A stretch of 64,000 nt of DNA from Actinoplanes octamycinicus (GTDB taxonomy: Bacteria; Actinomycetota; Actinomycetes; Mycobacteriales; Micromonosporaceae): the NCBI RefSeq assembly GCF_014205225.1, contig NZ_JACHNB010000001.1, forward strand, positions 2,232,001-2,296,000, read 5' to 3'. Positions 35,223-43,604 of the stretch are shown one piece after another. Numbering within the stretch: position 1 is the first letter of the stretch; the number at the start of each line of letters is the position of its first letter. A model generated the notes under the pieces. That model searched no databases. It was not told the DNA's origin and worked only from the letters and a program-made list of their open reading frames with translations. Made by a program: the position numbers and the translations under genes.

Positions 35223-35588
35223 TCAGGCCGGGAGCAGGCGGTGGCCGGCCATCTCCAGCTCCTCGCCGTCGTGCCGGACCGCGACCGGGGTGTTGAGGCC
35301 GGAGGCCGGGTCGTGCAGGACGACCGACGCCCCGTCGACGCGATAGGTGCCGCTCGGCCGCTTCCGGCGGCCGGCCACCTCGCCGGCGTAGGTGCCGTCG
35401 GTGCGCAGCTGCAGCTTGACCGTGCCGTCCGGGCTGCGCCAGGCGCCGACCACCGCCGAGCCGCTCACCACCGCGGGCGGCGCCGGCGCCAGGCCCAGCC
35501 CGGCGTCGGAGGTGCGGCCCATGGCGATGGCCAGCATGGCGGCGGCGTCCAGCACGGTGGTGTCGACGCGAGGGGAGTGCGAATGCAT
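35223..35588 (-). CDS. small protein resembling the Atu4866 family
   Basis: A 121-residue protein. A mostly uncharged N-terminal third leads to a compact all-beta part 'VVGAWRSPDGTVKLQLRTDG', then 'GTYRVDGASVVLHDPASGLN' and 'DGEELEMAGHRLLP'. The pattern of a W-x-S-x-DG strand, a GxY strand and a final short hairpin resembles the Atu4866 lipocalin-like fold, judged by eye. The function is unknown. It stands alone between the secreted protein gene and a TetR gene. Confidence 0.65.
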   Translation of the reverse strand: MHSHSPRVDTTVLDAAAMLAIAMGRTSDAGLGLAPAPPAVVSGSAVVGAWRSPDGTVKLQLRTDGTYAGEVAGRRKRPSGTYRVDGASVVLHDPASGLNTPVAVRHDGEELEMAGHRLLPA

Positions 35589-35693
35589 GGGGCCGGCTCC
35601 GGGAGGTCGGTGTCGGGAACGACCCCTAACTTCGGCCCGGCGCCGGTCCGATGCAGCACTCCGCCGGTTGCGGCGCGGTTGTTTCCCGGCGCC

Positions 35694-36302
35694 TCAACTC
35701 CCGGCGCCGCCGGCTCGCAGCGAGCCGAGCACCGATGCCGCCAGCCGCTCCAGGTAGTCGTCGCTCATCGGCTGCCGGGAGACGGCCAGCCGCCAGTAGA
35801 GCGGGCCCAGGATCAGGTCCACCGCCACCTCCGGATCGGTGTCCTCGGGCAGCTCGCCGCGGGCGATGGCCTGGCCGACCAGCTTCTCCCCGACCGCCTG
35901 CTGGTGGGTGCGCAGCACCCGTTGCAGGGTCTCGGCGATCTGCGGGTTCCGCGCCGCCTCGGCCATCAGGTCGGGGATGATCTGCGAGGCGACCCGATGC
36001 TGCAGCGCCTTGCTGACGATCATCATGAGCAGGTCGAGATCGCCGGCGAACGAGCCGGTGTCCGGAAGTGGCACCTTGCGACCGGCGACTTCCGTGATGA
36101 TCTCCAGTACCATCTCCAGCTTGTTGCTCCAGCGCCGGTAGATAGCGGTCTTGCCGACGCCGGCACGCCGGGCCACGGCCTCGATCGACAGGCGGCCGTA
36201 ACCGACCTCTGCCAGCTCACTCATGACCGCGTTACGAATAGCCACGGTGATGTCGTTGCGGAGCACGGCCGCTCCGGCCGGTGCGCGTTTGACTGTCGCC
36301 AC
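35694..36302 (-). CDS. TetR family regulator
   Basis: A 202-residue regulator. The helix-turn-helix is at about residues 38-58 ('LSIEAVARRAGVGKTAIYRRW'). The C-terminal domain, with 'QIIPDLMAEAARNPQIAETL' and 'DPEVAVDLILGPLYWRLAVS', matches the TetR_C_11-type ligand domain. The GTG start is taken at 36302. It is divergent from the ABC exporter operon, with 187 bases between, so that operon is a candidate target. Confidence 0.9.
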   Translation of the reverse strand: MATVKRAPAGAAVLRNDITVAIRNAVMSELAEVGYGRLSIEAVARRAGVGKTAIYRRWSNKLEMVLEIITEVAGRKVPLPDTGSFAGDLDLLMMIVSKALQHRVASQIIPDLMAEAARNPQIAETLQRVLRTHQQAVGEKLVGQAIARGELPEDTDPEVAVDLILGPLYWRLAVSRQPMSDDYLERLAASVLGSLRAGGAGS

Positions 36303-36489
36303 CCGGTAACTATAGCGCTACGACGGAACGGTTGCGTCCCGCCGCTTGGTCGGTTACCTTTGCTGTCACGTCGATACGAACCCGTTCCATCGGCGTCGGC
36401 GGACGGATGTCATGCTGCTAGCTGTGTTCGAAGGCAAGTCACCCGAGTCCGCCACCTCGCACGGGCCGACGAGATCGGAGCACCACTCC

Positions 36490-37383
36490 ATGCCAGAGAC
36501 GGCGGTTGCCGATGCCGCTACCGGCGTTTCCCCCCGGGAACTCGCCCGACGGCACGGCCTCACCTCTTCCGGGCGGCGGCTCGGACTCGTGGAGTACTCC
36601 CGCAAGCTGTGGGCGTACCGCCACTTCATCGCCGCGCACGCCAAGGCGAAGACCACGTCCTCGCTGGGCAACACCAACCTCGGCGCGCTGTGGCAGGTGC
36701 TGACGCCGGCGCTCAACGCCTTCGTCTACTACATCATCTTCGGTGTGGTGATCGGCACCCGTGGCGGTGTCGAGAACTTCATCGCGTACCTCTGCATCGG
36801 CGTCTTCGTCTTCCAGTTCACCCAGTCGGTGGTGCAGCAGGGCATCAACGCGATCACCGGCAACCTGGGCCTGATCCGGGCGCTGCACTTCCCGCGGGCC
36901 AGCCTGCCGCTGTCGGTCGCCCTGGTGGAGATCCGCAACTTCGTCACCGCGCTGGCCGTGCTGCTGGTGATCGTGGTCGTCAAGGAGCCGGTCAACCTGG
37001 AGTGGCTGCTGGTCATCCCGGCGATGATCCTCCAGTCGATCTTCAACACCGGTCTGGCGCTGGCCTGCGCCCGGTTCGGCTCCAAGCTGCGTGACGTGAA
37101 GCAGCTGGTCCCGTTCATCATGCGGTTCTGGCTGTACGGTTCGGCGGTCCTCTACCCGGTCACCCGGTTCACCGAGCACCTGCACGGCTGGAAGCTCTTC
37201 GTCGTCGAGCTGAACCCGCTGCTGGTCTTCATCGAGCTCTACCGGCACTCGCTGATGGAGAACGTGAGGCTGGCCGGCAGCCCGGCCCAGCTGTGGATCG
37301 AGGCGGTCGCCTGGTCGCTGGTCGTGGGCCTCGCCGGGTTCGTCTACTTCTGGCGCGGAGAGAAGGGCTACGGCCGTGGCTGA
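36490..37383 (+). CDS. polysaccharide/teichoic acid ABC exporter permease (Wzm/TagG type)
   Basis: Membrane subunit of an ABC exporter that moves lipid-linked polymer across the cytoplasmic membrane. The 297-residue protein has a cytosolic N-terminus, the conserved amphipathic start 'KLWAYRHFIAAHAKAKTTSS', then 'LGALWQVLTPALNAFVYYII' and six membrane helices, as in ABC2/TagG proteins. The ATG at 36490 was chosen for start because conserved sequence follows; a GGAG lies upstream. The ATPase gene overlaps by eight bases. Which polymer is exported is not shown; glycosyltransferase genes are absent here. Confidence 0.92.
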   Translation: MPETAVADAATGVSPRELARRHGLTSSGRRLGLVEYSRKLWAYRHFIAAHAKAKTTSSLGNTNLGALWQVLTPALNAFVYYIIFGVVIGTRGGVENFIAYLCIGVFVFQFTQSVVQQGINAITGNLGLIRALHFPRASLPLSVALVEIRNFVTALAVLLVIVVVKEPVNLEWLLVIPAMILQSIFNTGLALACARFGSKLRDVKQLVPFIMRFWLYGSAVLYPVTRFTEHLHGWKLFVVELNPLLVFIELYRHSLMENVRLAGSPAQLWIEAVAWSLVVGLAGFVYFWRGEKGYGRG

Positions 37384-38185
37384 CCACGAGCGCGCGGAGG
37401 GCGCGAACATGACTGTCGCTGACGAGCGCATCCCCACCGTGATCGCCGACAACGCCCACGTGATCTACAAGATCCACGGGTCGGCCGGTGGTCAGCAGCA
37501 GAGCCCGCTGGCCAGCTTCAAGCGGATCGTCACCCGCACCAAGGCGGCGAACGTCCGGGAGGTGCACGCGGTCAAGGGCGTCAGCTTCATCGCCTACAAG
37601 GGCGAGGCGATCGGCCTGATCGGCAGCAACGGCTCGGGCAAGTCGACGCTGCTGCGCGCGGTCGCCGGCCTGCTGCCAGTGGCCCGCGGCGCGATCTACG
37701 CGTCCGGCCAGCCGTCGCTGCTGGGGGTGAACGCGGCCCTGATGAACGACCTGCCCGGCGACCGCAACGTCGAGCTGGGCTGCCTGGCCATGGGCATGTC
37801 GCCGGCCGAGGTCAAGGAGAAGAAGCAGAGCATCATCGACTTCTCCGGGATCAACGACCGGGGCGACTTCGCCTCGTTGCCGATGCGGACCTACTCCTCC
37901 GGCATGGGCGCCCGGCTGCGCTTCTCGATCGCCGCGGCGAAGCAGCACGACGTGCTGCTCATCGACGAGGCGCTGGCCACCGGTGACGCCAAGTTCCGCA
38001 AGCGCAGCGAGGCCCGGGTCCGCGAGCTGCGGGCCGAGGCCGGCACGGTCTTCCTGGTCAGCCACAGCGAGCAGTCGATCCGGGACACCTGCGAGCGGGT
38101 CATCTGGCTGGAGTCCGGGGTGATCCGGGCGGACGGCCCGACCGAGGCCGTGCTCAAGGAGTACGAGGCCTTCAGCCGGAAGTAA
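37376..38185 (+). CDS. polysaccharide/teichoic acid ABC exporter ATPase (Wzt/TagH type)
   Basis: ATPase partner of the preceding permease. The 269-residue protein has 'AIGLIGSNGSGKSTLLRAVA' (Walker A), 'TYSSGMGARLRFSIA' (signature) and 'VLLIDEALATGD' (Walker B with the ALATGD of the TagH/Wzt branch), and 'LVSHSEQSIRDTCERVIWLE'. It lacks the C-terminal carbohydrate-binding domain of long Wzt proteins. The GTG start overlaps the permease end by eight bases; an ATG at 37409 with a GGAGG site eight bases upstream is a serious alternative. Confidence 0.93.
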   Translation: MADHERAEGANMTVADERIPTVIADNAHVIYKIHGSAGGQQQSPLASFKRIVTRTKAANVREVHAVKGVSFIAYKGEAIGLIGSNGSGKSTLLRAVAGLLPVARGAIYASGQPSLLGVNAALMNDLPGDRNVELGCLAMGMSPAEVKEKKQSIIDFSGINDRGDFASLPMRTYSSGMGARLRFSIAAAKQHDVLLIDEALATGDAKFRKRSEARVRELRAEAGTVFLVSHSEQSIRDTCERVIWLESGVIRADGPTEAVLKEYEAFSRK

Positions 38186-38246
38186 CGGCTAAGCCCGCCG
38201 GGCCCCCCGCCGATCGGGGAGAGGGGACCGAGCGGGAGGGGCCGGG

Positions 38247-38798
38247 ATGCGGCGCGTCGAGACCGGGATGGTGCTGGCGGTCGCGCTGCTGGCCGGGGGA
38301 TGCGGCGGCGGCGCCGGGACCACCCCGGCGGCCGCCCCCTCGCCCAGTCCCGGCGACACCTGGTCGGTCCTGGTCTCCGGCAGCGTCACGCCGAGCCCGA
38401 CGCAGTCGCCGGGCAGCCCGCGGACGCCGGGCGGGCTGACCGCCTCGCTGCCGTCGGCGAACCCCAGCTGCACCAAGGTGTTCCCGGCCACCGATCCGGT
38501 GCTGATCCCGGTCGCGGTGACCGCGATCGCGGGTGGCTTCACGGTCGAGTGGCCCCGGCAGTACGAATCGAACTACCGGGTCACCGCCGTCCCGCAGCGA
38601 CTGGTCTCCGGCGCCCAGCCGGAGCCGGTCTGGAAGAACGTCCCGGCCGGCACCGGCTGCACGATCCGCACCACGATCACCGGGCTGGTGCCGGGCGCGC
38701 CCTACATCGTCTGGCTGGACGCGCCGAACTCCGGTTACGAGGCGGACGGCACCCGGCACCTCTACAGCGGCCGCAGCGGGGTGGTCTACCCCAAGTGA
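38247..38798 (+). CDS. putative lipoprotein with fibronectin-like domain
   Basis: A 183-residue exported protein. A hydrophobic signal with 'LAVALLAGGCGGG' suggests a lipobox, though the residue at -3 (Ala) is not ideal. A Pro/Ser/Thr-rich linker (about 22-75) leads to an all-beta region with 'GGFTVEWPRQYESNYRVTAV' and 'TITGLVPGAPYIVWLDAPN', which has the strand order of a fibronectin type III fold. Function unknown. Its 3' end overlaps the convergent MFS gene by 13 bases. Confidence 0.75.
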   Translation: MRRVETGMVLAVALLAGGCGGGAGTTPAAAPSPSPGDTWSVLVSGSVTPSPTQSPGSPRTPGGLTASLPSANPSCTKVFPATDPVLIPVAVTAIAGGFTVEWPRQYESNYRVTAVPQRLVSGAQPEPVWKNVPAGTGCTIRTTITGLVPGAPYIVWLDAPNSGYEADGTRHLYSGRSGVVYPK

Positions 38799-40435
38799 TC
38801 GCCGTCCGGCTTGGCCCGCCGGGGCATCAGGAAGGTCAGCCCGAAGGCGGCCAGCAGGAGCAGCAGGGACACCCCGGAGGTCCGCACCGTGGTGTCCTGG
38901 AAGCCGGCCCGGACCTGCTCGGCGGCGTAAGCCGTCAGCTCCGGCGAGGCCGGCTCACCGGCGGACCGGCAGGACGGCGGCGTGACGTCCGGGTTCTCCT
39001 CCGCCACCCGGTCGGTCAGGCAGTCCCGTAGTCCGCTGATCGCGGCCGCCGGGACGCCCCGCAACGACTCCGCCGAGCTGTCCACGTGGCGGCCGACCGC
39101 CCCGGGCAGCAGCGCGAAGAAGATCGTGCCGAGCACCGCGATGCCGAACGCCCCGCCGAGCTGCTGCACCGAGGTGATCGCCCCGGACGCCGAGCCGCTC
39201 TCCTCGTCGTCCACGCCGGCCAGCACGATGCCGAAGAACGGCGCCATCGCCAGGCCCATCCCGATGCCGAGCAGCAGCAGCGCCGGGATCAGGTGCCACG
39301 GCGTGATGTCCGCGCCGGTCAGGTGCACGGTGCCGGTGAAGACCACGGTGCCGAGCACCATCACCAGCGTGCCGAGCTGCAGCAGCTTGCGGCCCAGCCG
39401 CTCGGCCAGCCCGGCGCCGGCCACGATGAAGCCGGCCACCATGCCGAGCGCCTGCGGCAGCGTGGTGAGACCGGCCTTGAGCGGCGTGTAACCCAGCCCG
39501 ATCTGCAGGTAGAAGGTGAAGACCAGGCTGGTGCCGATCAGCGAGGCGAAGAACATCAGGCCCAGCGCCAGGCCGCCGGTGAACGCCCGCTTGCGGAACA
39601 GGCTCGGGGTGACCAGCGGGTCGAGGCCGCGCCGCTCCCGGCCGCCCTCGTAGACCGCGAACAGCCCGAACGCCAGCACGCCGAGCGCCAGCATCCCGAA
39701 CGTCCACGCCGGCCAGTCCAGCTCCCGGCCCTGCACCAGCGGGAAGAGCAGCAGGAACGCGCCGACCGCGGCGAACAGCACGCCGGGCCCGTCGAGCCGC
39801 GGCGCCCGGTCCAGGCGGGACTCGGGCAGGAACTTGATCGCGCCGAGCACGGCGAAGACGCCGAGCGGCAGGTTGATGAAGAAGATCATCCGCCAGCCGG
39901 AGCCGAAGTAGTCCGCGTCGACCAGCCAGCCGGCCAGGATCGGGCCGCCGACCGAGGCCAGGCCCATCACCGGGCCGAACGCGCCGAACGCCTTGGCCCG
40001 CTCGGCCGGGCCGAACATGTCCCGCATCATGCCCAGGCCCTGCGGCAGCATCAGCGCGCCGAACAGGCCCTGCACCGCCCGCGCGCCGACCAGCACGCCG
40101 GGCGACGGGGCCAGCGCGCAGGCCAGCGAGGCGAGGGTGAAGCCGGCCGCGCCGATCAGGAACATCCGGCGGCGGCCGTAGATGTCGCCCAGCCGGCCGC
40201 CGGTGAGCAGGCCGATGGCCATGGCCAGGGTGTAGGCCGCGCCGAGCCATTGGATCAAGCTGTACGACCCGCCGAGCTCGGCCCGGATCACCGGGCCGGC
40301 GATCGTGGTGACCAGCGCGTCGAGCAGGTCCATCACCTCGACCGCGAGAATCACGAAGAGCGCGACCCACCGATATCGATAGGCGGCGGGGGCGCTCGTC
40401 TCCGTCGTCTGAACACTGTTCGTTGTCACGAACAC
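38786..40435 (-). CDS. DHA2-family MFS drug exporter (EmrB/QacA type)
   Basis: A 549-residue, 14-helix proton antiporter. The start 'YRWVALFVILAVEVMDLLDALVTTIAGP' contains the DHA2 motif D1 (normally LDxTxVNVALP; here LDALVTTIAGP), followed by motif A 'GGRLGDIYGRRRMF' and motif C-like 'GPVMGLASVGGPILAGWLV'. It is divergent from a TetR gene with only 46 bases between the starts and palindromes in that gap, so substrate-induced expression is likely. The GTG start lies inside the operator. Confidence 0.93.
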   Translation of the reverse strand: MFVTTNSVQTTETSAPAAYRYRWVALFVILAVEVMDLLDALVTTIAGPVIRAELGGSYSLIQWLGAAYTLAMAIGLLTGGRLGDIYGRRRMFLIGAAGFTLASLACALAPSPGVLVGARAVQGLFGALMLPQGLGMMRDMFGPAERAKAFGAFGPVMGLASVGGPILAGWLVDADYFGSGWRMIFFINLPLGVFAVLGAIKFLPESRLDRAPRLDGPGVLFAAVGAFLLLFPLVQGRELDWPAWTFGMLALGVLAFGLFAVYEGGRERRGLDPLVTPSLFRKRAFTGGLALGLMFFASLIGTSLVFTFYLQIGLGYTPLKAGLTTLPQALGMVAGFIVAGAGLAERLGRKLLQLGTLVMVLGTVVFTGTVHLTGADITPWHLIPALLLLGIGMGLAMAPFFGIVLAGVDDEESGSASGAITSVQQLGGAFGIAVLGTIFFALLPGAVGRHVDSSAESLRGVPAAAISGLRDCLTDRVAEENPDVTPPSCRSAGEPASPELTAYAAEQVRAGFQDTTVRTSGVSLLLLLAAFGLTFLMPRRAKPDGDHLG

Positions 40436-40458
40436 CGTTCTAGTGGCGAACGGCGTTC
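40420..40458. promoter_or_regulatory. TetR operator between divergent MFS and TetR genes
   Basis: GAACACCGTTC (40430-40440) and GAACGGCGTTC (40448-40458) form an inverted repeat with one mismatch and a 7-base spacer. GTTCGTTGTCACGAAC next to it is a further GTTCG/CGAAC dyad. The TAAATT at 40468-40473 may be the -10 of the TetR gene. Confidence 0.65.
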
Positions 40459-40481
40459 GGTGTCAACTAAATTAGGCGGCG

Positions 40482-41204
40482 ATGAAGAACTCCCCTTGGA
40501 GCCCGCTCCCCGAGAAGCGGCCGGTCCGCGCCCAGCTCGACCGGGAGCAGATCGTCGACGCCGCGCTGCGCATCGTGGACGCCGAGGGCGTCGACGCGGT
40601 CAGCATGCGGCGGGTGGCCGGCGAGTTCGGCACCGGCCCGTCCAGTCTCTACGCCCACGTGTCCAACAAGGACGAGCTGCTCCGGCTGATGTTCGACCGG
40701 ATCTGCGGCGAGATCGACCTGCCCGGCCATCAGCCCGACCGGTGGCGGGAGCAGATCAAGCAGCTGATGCGGGACGTTCACCAGATCCTGATGGCGCACA
40801 ACGACCTGGCCCGGATCGCGCTGGCCACGATCCCCAACGGGCCGAACGCGCTGCTCGCCTCGGAGTGGATGATCGCGCTGCTGATCAAGGGTGGGGTGCC
40901 GCCGCGGATCGCCGCGTGGGCGCTCGACCGGGTCTTCCTCTACGTCACCACGGACGCCTACGAGAACTCCATCTGGCGCGCCCAGCTGCGCCACCTCGGG
41001 CTCCCGGCCAGCGAGGTGGAGCGGCAGGTCAAGGCGGAGATGGAGGTGCAGTTCCGGGACCTCCCGGCGGACCGCTTCCCCTATCTGAGCGAGCACTCCG
41101 CGGCGATGACGTCGGGCACCGCCGAGGAGCGCTTCGAGTTCGGTCTCGACCTGCTGATCGACGGGCTGGACCGGTCGGTCGGAGCGGCCGGCAGCCCCGG
41201 GTGA
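40482..41204 (+). CDS. TetR family regulator of the divergent exporter
   Basis: A 240-residue repressor. The helix-turn-helix is 'VSMRRVAGEFGTGPSSLYAHV' (about residues 40-60). The C-terminal part with 'HNDLARIALATIPNGPNALL' and 'FEFGLDLLIDGLD' resembles the tetracycline-repressor C-terminal family (TetR_C_1). It probably represses both itself and the EmrB/QacA-type exporter through the shared operator. Confidence 0.92.
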   Translation: MKNSPWSPLPEKRPVRAQLDREQIVDAALRIVDAEGVDAVSMRRVAGEFGTGPSSLYAHVSNKDELLRLMFDRICGEIDLPGHQPDRWREQIKQLMRDVHQILMAHNDLARIALATIPNGPNALLASEWMIALLIKGGVPPRIAAWALDRVFLYVTTDAYENSIWRAQLRHLGLPASEVERQVKAEMEVQFRDLPADRFPYLSEHSAAMTSGTAEERFEFGLDLLIDGLDRSVGAAGSPG

Positions 41205-41633
41205 TCAGGCGGTCGTGGTGGGAAGGCCGGCTTCGCGCCAGGCCTTGAAACCGCCGGCCAGGTCGGTGGCGCGGTGCAGGCCGAGGTCCTGCAGGGCGGC
41301 CGCGGCCAGGCTGCTGGTGTAACCCTCCTGGCAGGTGATGATCACCTGGAGGTCGTAGTCGCCGGCGAACGGCAGCCGGGCGTCGCTGCGCGGGTCGAGG
41401 CGCCACTCCAGCACGTTGCGCTCGATGACCAGGGCGCCGGGGATCTCGCCGTGCTCGGCGCGCTGGGCGGCCGGGCGGATGTCGATCAGCACGGCGCCGT
41501 CCCGGACCGCGGCGTCGGTCTCGGCCGGACCGAGCCGGACCAGCCGGGCGCGGGCCTGGTCGAGGATCTCGGCGATGCCGCGCGAGCCGGGCGGGGGAGT
41601 GACGCCGGCCGGGGCGGTGACGGCGGCGGTCAC
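41205..41633 (-). CDS. rhodanese-like domain protein
   Basis: A 142-residue single rhodanese domain that could transfer sulfur as a persulfide. It shows 'AVLIDIRPAAQRAEHGEIPGAL' at the start of the domain, the active-site loop 'IITCQEGYTSSLAA' with the catalytic cysteine, and 'GLHRATDLAGGFKAWREAGLP' at the end. The GTG start overlaps the stop of the cysteine dioxygenase gene (GTGA), so a joint role in cysteine sulfur oxidation is inferred. Confidence 0.92.
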   Translation of the reverse strand: MTAAVTAPAGVTPPPGSRGIAEILDQARARLVRLGPAETDAAVRDGAVLIDIRPAAQRAEHGEIPGALVIERNVLEWRLDPRSDARLPFAGDYDLQVIITCQEGYTSSLAAAALQDLGLHRATDLAGGFKAWREAGLPTTTA

Positions 41634-42103
41634 CACTGGGCGCCGGCCCGCTCGACGACCAGCGTCTCCAGGCCGGCCGGGCCGAGGCGGTACTTCGTCA
41701 TGCTGGTCAGCGCCGGGCCGTAGACGTGGATGCTGATCGCCGGGTCGGCGCCGCGGTTGACGATCCGGTGCACGTGGTGGGTGCCGAACCGGCGACCGGC
41801 CCCGTCGCCCAGGTCGCGGCTGGTCACCCGGGGCGCGCTCGCCGGGCCGCTGACGGTGTCCTCGGTGAGGGTGCCGCTGAAGACGTGGAACGCGCCGGCC
41901 GAGCCGCCGTGGTCGTGCAGCTCGGTCTGCTGCCCGGGGAGCCAGGTGAGCAGCCACACCTCGTAGTCGTCGGCCACGTGCAGCCGGGAGTACCACCGCT
42001 CGATCGGGTCGAACCGGGGCGGCACCACCCAGCCCTCCGGCGCGTTGGCGAATCGCCGGGCGATGTCGAGATGGTCGAGGCGCAGGGTGGTGGCGGTGCT
42101 CAT
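41630..42103 (-). CDS. cysteine dioxygenase
   Basis: Iron-dependent thiol dioxygenase of the cupin type that oxidises cysteine to cysteine sulfinate. The 157-residue protein has the metal-binding histidines H63 and H65 in 'QTELHDHGGSAGAF' and a third in 'FGTHHVHRIVNRG', as in bacterial type I cysteine dioxygenases. The ATG at 42103 has GGGAG eight bases upstream; an upstream ATG (42127) lies close to a TAGGTT -10 box and is less likely. Operon with the rhodanese gene. Confidence 0.92.
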   Translation of the reverse strand: MSTATTLRLDHLDIARRFANAPEGWVVPPRFDPIERWYSRLHVADDYEVWLLTWLPGQQTELHDHGGSAGAFHVFSGTLTEDTVSGPASAPRVTSRDLGDGAGRRFGTHHVHRIVNRGADPAISIHVYGPALTSMTKYRLGPAGLETLVVERAGAQW

Positions 42104-42131
42104 GTCACTGACTCCCTCGTCAGACATACAT

Positions 42132-42152
42132 AACCTATGGGCAAGATAGGTT
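42132..42152. promoter_or_regulatory. palindrome at the cysteine dioxygenase promoter
   Basis: A perfect inverted repeat AACCTAT-N7-ATAGGTT. Its left arm, read on the minus strand, includes TAGGTT, the likely -10 box of the dioxygenase operon, so a regulator bound here would control it. The regulator is unknown. Confidence 0.6.
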
Positions 42153-42454
42153 TTACCACAGAAGTGTGGCGCGCGGGGCGGTTTCCCGGATGTGGCGCGT
42201 CACCCGAAAGAGGCTTCACCGACTTTGCCTCTTTCCCGACTGGTGCGAAAAACTTCGATCCGCGATGGCGTGACCACGCTGCGTCGAACAAAGTGGGCGG
42301 GTTGTCACCGGAATGGCCGACGGCCTCAGCCATTACGGCAGAGTTCCTGGTCAGGACGTCCCTGTGCAATTGAGAAAGCTATATGGTGAGCCGATCGCCG
42401 GCAGGGCCCTGCTCGCCGGTCCCCCCAAGCCCCCCGATGAACGAGGACGGACAC
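42153..42454. other. intergenic region with a hairpin
   Basis: About 300 bases without a gene. A 9-bp perfect stem (GAAAGAGGC with GCCTCTTTC, 12-base loop) lies at 42206-42235. The segment just before the neprosin-like gene, around GAGAAAGCTATATGG (42371-42385), may be its promoter. Confidence 0.5.
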
Positions 42455-43546
42455 GTGTTGAAGTCACGCCGCGGTCTGCTCGCCGCCGGCCTCACCGTCG
42501 CGGTGATCGGTGCGATCGGAGTCGCCTCCACCCTCAACGCGGGCGCCGAGCAGATCCCGGACGAGGCCGCTCCGGTGGCCGCCGCGGCGGCTCCGGCCGC
42601 GGTGACCCCGCCGGCCCATCTGCCGTGGGGTGCGAAACCGCAGCGGGTCAAGCGCGGGCGGGACGGCGCCACCAGCCGGTCGCTGAAGACCGCCGGGCTC
42701 AGCCTGGCCGCCCCGGACGACGCGGGCGCGGACAGCCCGCAGCCGGAGTACGCGCCGAAGGGCCGGACCGCGAAGGGCACCTTCCTCAAGTCGGCGAAGA
42801 CCACCGTGGTCCCGCCGGAGCCGTCCGCCTCCGTCCCGGCCGCCGCCGAGCCGACAGCCGAGCCGACGGCCGAGCCGACCAGCTCCGCGCCGACCGTGAA
42901 CTTCCTCTACAACGTCGGTTCGCAGGCCGCCGTCACGGACGGCGTCTACGCCAACCTGACGATCAACAAGCCGGTGCTGGCCAGGGACGACTACCACACG
43001 CTCGCCGAGATCGCGGTGCAGTCCGCGGACGGCAAGCAGATCGTCGAGGTCGGCTGGAACGTGGACCGGGTGGTGAACGGGGACGACGACCCGCACCTGT
43101 TCGTCTACCACTGGGTCAACCGGGAGACGTCCTGCTACAACGGCTGCGGCTTCGTGCAGTACAGCAAGACCGCGGTCGCCGGGGACACGCTGCCGATGGA
43201 CACCGCCAAGCGGTTCGGCATCCAGTACTTCAACGGCGCCTGGTGGATCGCCTACGACACCGAGTGGGTCGGGTACTTCCCGGCGAAGCTCTGGGGCGAC
43301 CTGGACTTCTCCAAGAGCGGTCTGATCCAGGTCTTCGGCGAGGTGGCGGCCGCCTCCGACAAGCCGTGCACGCAGATGGGCAACGGCAAGCGGTCCACCG
43401 ACGGCACCGCCGCCCGGATCGGCAGCCTGGCCTACCTCAACGGCCCACCGGTGGAGATGTTCGTCCGCAGCACCAGCGATTACTACAACGTCACCGCGCT
43501 GAGCAACCGCACTTTCCGGTACGGCGGCCCCGGCGCCTGCGGGTAA
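42455..43546 (+). CDS. secreted neprosin-like protein
   Basis: A 363-residue exported protein. Signal sequence: 'LKSRRGLLAAGLTVAVIGAI' then a polar maturation region. A Pro/Ala/Glu linker ('AEPTAEPTAEPTSS') precedes the C-terminal neprosin (DUF239) domain from about residue 150: 'VEVGWNVDRVVNGDDDPHLF', 'CYNGCGFVQYS', 'WWIAYDTEWVGYFPAKLW' and the final 'FRYGGPGACG'. Neprosins are glutamic peptidases; the candidate glutamates are in 'IVEVGW' and 'DTEWVGYFP'. The GTG was chosen for a GAGG eight bases upstream; an ATG at 42437 is possible. Confidence 0.82.
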   Translation: MLKSRRGLLAAGLTVAVIGAIGVASTLNAGAEQIPDEAAPVAAAAAPAAVTPPAHLPWGAKPQRVKRGRDGATSRSLKTAGLSLAAPDDAGADSPQPEYAPKGRTAKGTFLKSAKTTVVPPEPSASVPAAAEPTAEPTAEPTSSAPTVNFLYNVGSQAAVTDGVYANLTINKPVLARDDYHTLAEIAVQSADGKQIVEVGWNVDRVVNGDDDPHLFVYHWVNRETSCYNGCGFVQYSKTAVAGDTLPMDTAKRFGIQYFNGAWWIAYDTEWVGYFPAKLWGDLDFSKSGLIQVFGEVAAASDKPCTQMGNGKRSTDGTAARIGSLAYLNGPPVEMFVRSTSDYYNVTALSNRTFRYGGPGACG

Positions 43547-43604
43547 TTGAGTTGAGCTGAGCTGGCTGGCTCCGCTGAGCTGGCTGGCTCCGCTTCGCTC
43601 CGCG

